Below, one piece after another: positions 6,048 through 7,465 of a stretch of DNA of 7,465 nucleotides. Source of the DNA: an uncultured Acidobacteriota bacterium (GTDB lineage: Bacteria; Acidobacteriota; Thermoanaerobaculia; Gp7-AA8); the NCBI GenBank assembly GCA_946887105.1, contig CAMPKJ010000240.1, positions 1 to 7,465 of the forward strand. The letters are read 5' to 3'. Numbering within the stretch: the stretch's first letter is position 1; the number at the start of each line of letters is the position of its first letter. A model generated the notes under the pieces. It had not been told where the DNA came from and made no database searches. It worked only from the letters and a program-made list of their open reading frames with translations. The position numbers and the translations under genes were made by a program.

Positions 6048-7420
6048 CCACGATCGACCGTTCCACCGCTCCGCTGCCGGCCGAGCCGCGGCCGTATCAC
6101 TTCCCGCACATCACGCGGACGACGCTGCCTAACGGTCTGCGCGTGCTGGTCGCGGAGAATCACAACGCGCCGCTGGTGTCGCTGCGCGCACTGGTCCGCT
6201 CGGGCGCCGATCACGACACGTTCAAGACGGCCGGGCTGGCGTCGATCACCGCGGACATGCTCGATGAGGGCGCGGGCGAGCGCGACGCGATCCGCCTCTC
6301 CGAGGACGTCGGCACGCTCGGCGGCTCCCTCGGCACCGGTGCCGATTGGGACGCGTCATACATTTCCCTCGACGTCCTGAGCCGCAACGCGCTTCCGTCG
6401 GTGGTGATCTTCGGCGACGTCACCGCCCGCGCCACGCTGCCGCCGGACGGACTCGAGCGCGTGCGCGCCGAACGGCTCAACGATCTCCTCCAGCAGCGCA
6501 ACGAGCCGGGCGCGATTGCAGGAAAGCGCTTCTCGAGCCTCCTGTACGGCACCGGTGCGTACGGCAACACCGTCAGCGGCAATCCGGAGAGCGTCGCGCG
6601 CATCACCATCGACGACGTACGCCGCTTTTACGAGCAGCACTTCATCCCCAATCACAGCTCGGTCGTCGTCTCGGGCGACATCGACGCGGCCGGCGCGGTC
6701 GAACTGGTCACGAGCGCGCTCGGCCACTGGACGCGCGGCGAAGAGCCGCCGCGGCCGGTCGTGACGCCGAATGCGATTCACGACTCGCGCATCTACGTCA
6801 TCGACCGCCCGCAAGCGGTGCAATCGGAGATCCGCGTCGGCCACCTCGGCGTGCCGCGCTCGTGCGAGGACTACTTCGCGCTGTCGGTGATGAACGCGAT
6901 TTTCGGCGGCGTGTTCAACTCGCGCATCAATCTCAACCTGCGCGAGCGTCATGGCTACACGTACGGCGCGCGCTCGCAGTTCGCGTTCCGCCGCCAGGCC
7001 GGCCCGTTCGTCGTCGCCGCGCCGGTGCGCAACGAGGTGACGCGCGAGTCGATCGCGGAGATGGTGGCGGAGCTGCGCCGCATGCGCACCGGCGACGTCG
7101 ACGACCGCGAGCTCGACGATACGAGGAACTACCTGATGGGCGTCTTCCCCGCGACCGTGCAGACCGCGTCCGACATCGCCAGCCGCCTCGTGGACATGGA
7201 GCTCTATGGACTACCAGACGACTACTTCGACCGCTACCGCGAGAACATCGCCGCGGTGACGAAGGACGAGATCACGCGCGTGGCAAACAAGTACCTCGAC
7301 CCCGACCGCATGCTGATCGTCGTGGTCGGCAACGCGAAGGACATCCGCGAGCCGCTCGGAACCCTCGGCATGCCGGTGCACGATCTGGACATCGACGGCA
7401 ACATGCTGCCGGTGGGCTGA
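6044..7420 (+). CDS. M16B-family peptidase, non-catalytic partner subunit
   Basis: This 458-residue protein has the M16 fold, opening with TLPNGLRVLVAENHNAPLVS (27-46), but has lost the zinc site. Where its neighbour has GFAHLFEHML it reads GLASITADML (64-73), so His, Glu and His become Ser67, Ala70 and Asp71. Its second domain instead contains FNSRINLNLRERHGYTYGAR (291-310), the R....(G)...Y signature with Arg300 and Tyr307. In known heterodimeric M16B enzymes, such as the Sphingomonas Sph2681/Sph2682 pair, the subunit without HxxEH supplies this Arg/Tyr pair to bind substrate. The start was chosen at the ATG at 6044 because it overlaps the upstream stop (ATGA), has GGAAG 7 nt before it, and avoids translating 37 codons in another frame inside the first gene. 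No signal peptide or membrane segment is seen. A cytoplasmic peptidase complex is inferred; its substrate is unknown. Confidence 0.93.
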   Translation: MTTIDRSTAPLPAEPRPYHFPHITRTTLPNGLRVLVAENHNAPLVSLRALVRSGADHDTFKTAGLASITADMLDEGAGERDAIRLSEDVGTLGGSLGTGADWDASYISLDVLSRNALPSVVIFGDVTARATLPPDGLERVRAERLNDLLQQRNEPGAIAGKRFSSLLYGTGAYGNTVSGNPESVARITIDDVRRFYEQHFIPNHSSVVVSGDIDAAGAVELVTSALGHWTRGEEPPRPVVTPNAIHDSRIYVIDRPQAVQSEIRVGHLGVPRSCEDYFALSVMNAIFGGVFNSRINLNLRERHGYTYGARSQFAFRRQAGPFVVAAPVRNEVTRESIAEMVAELRRMRTGDVDDRELDDTRNYLMGVFPATVQTASDIASRLVDMELYGLPDDYFDRYRENIAAVTKDEITRVANKYLDPDRMLIVVVGNAKDIREPLGTLGMPVHDLDIDGNMLPVG

Positions 7421-7427
7421 GCCGCGC

Positions 7428-7465
7428 TTACGGCCCGCCGCCCGCCGGTTCCTCGGGTGCCTCGG
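7428..7465 (-). CDS. Possible 3' end of a converging gene (tail only)
   Basis: Read on the minus strand, the last bases are open and end in TAA at 7430-7428, giving a tail EAPEEPAGGGP. A Pro/Ala/Gly/Glu-rich tail is common at the ends of proteins in GC-rich genomes. If real, it converges on the M16 partner gene with 7 bp between stop codons. Twelve codons cannot prove a gene, and nothing can be said about function. Confidence 0.3.
   Translation of the reverse strand, partial: EAPEEPAGGGP

Noticed and set aside
7421..7465. A terminator after the M16 pair.
   Set aside because: No stable stem followed by T residues is visible in the 45 bases available.

Overview
The window is very GC-rich, almost fully coding DNA from a bacterium. 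Gene density, codon use, the deoxynucleoside kinase next to panB, and a tandem pair of M16 peptidases without signal peptides fit an Acidobacteriota-type soil or environmental genome. That placement is an inference, because the window holds no rRNA or marker gene.

Layout. From about 4738 down to the left edge everything reads on the minus strand: a deoxynucleoside kinase (4097-4738), a 137-base gap, then a tight cluster panB (3057-3959), panC (2205-3053), a PanD-family gene (1870-2208), a membrane-anchored protein of unknown function (993-1907), and a polytopic GT-C-like membrane glycosyltransferase that runs off the left edge (1-996). From panB onward the genes are 3 bp apart or overlap (ATGA, a 38-bp overlap, GTGA), as expected of one co-translated operon. 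From 4788 to 7420 two M16 peptidase-fold genes read on the plus strand, overlapping by ATGA. They share a 49-bp divergent intergenic region with the kinase. The last 38 bases may hold the 3' end of a converging minus-strand gene.

How they work together. PanB (ketopantoate synthesis) and PanC (pantoate plus beta-alanine to pantothenate) are complete and have their catalytic residues. The third gene sits where panD (aspartate to beta-alanine) is expected and aligns with PanD throughout, but it appears to lack most of the catalytic and self-processing residues. It may be a pseudoenzyme or a variant with another role. The two distal genes look like an envelope-glycosylation pair riding on the vitamin operon. 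The M16 pair divides the usual features: the first subunit has the zinc site HxxEH, and the second has lost it but carries an Arg/Tyr pair, as in heterodimeric M16B peptidases.

The panB leader is the most structured non-coding stretch. It has a large inverted repeat built from 7-base units around a perfect palindrome, followed by a CUCCUCC segment exactly complementary to panB's GGAGGAG ribosome binding site. I see no defence system, CRISPR array, tRNA, rRNA or insertion sequence.
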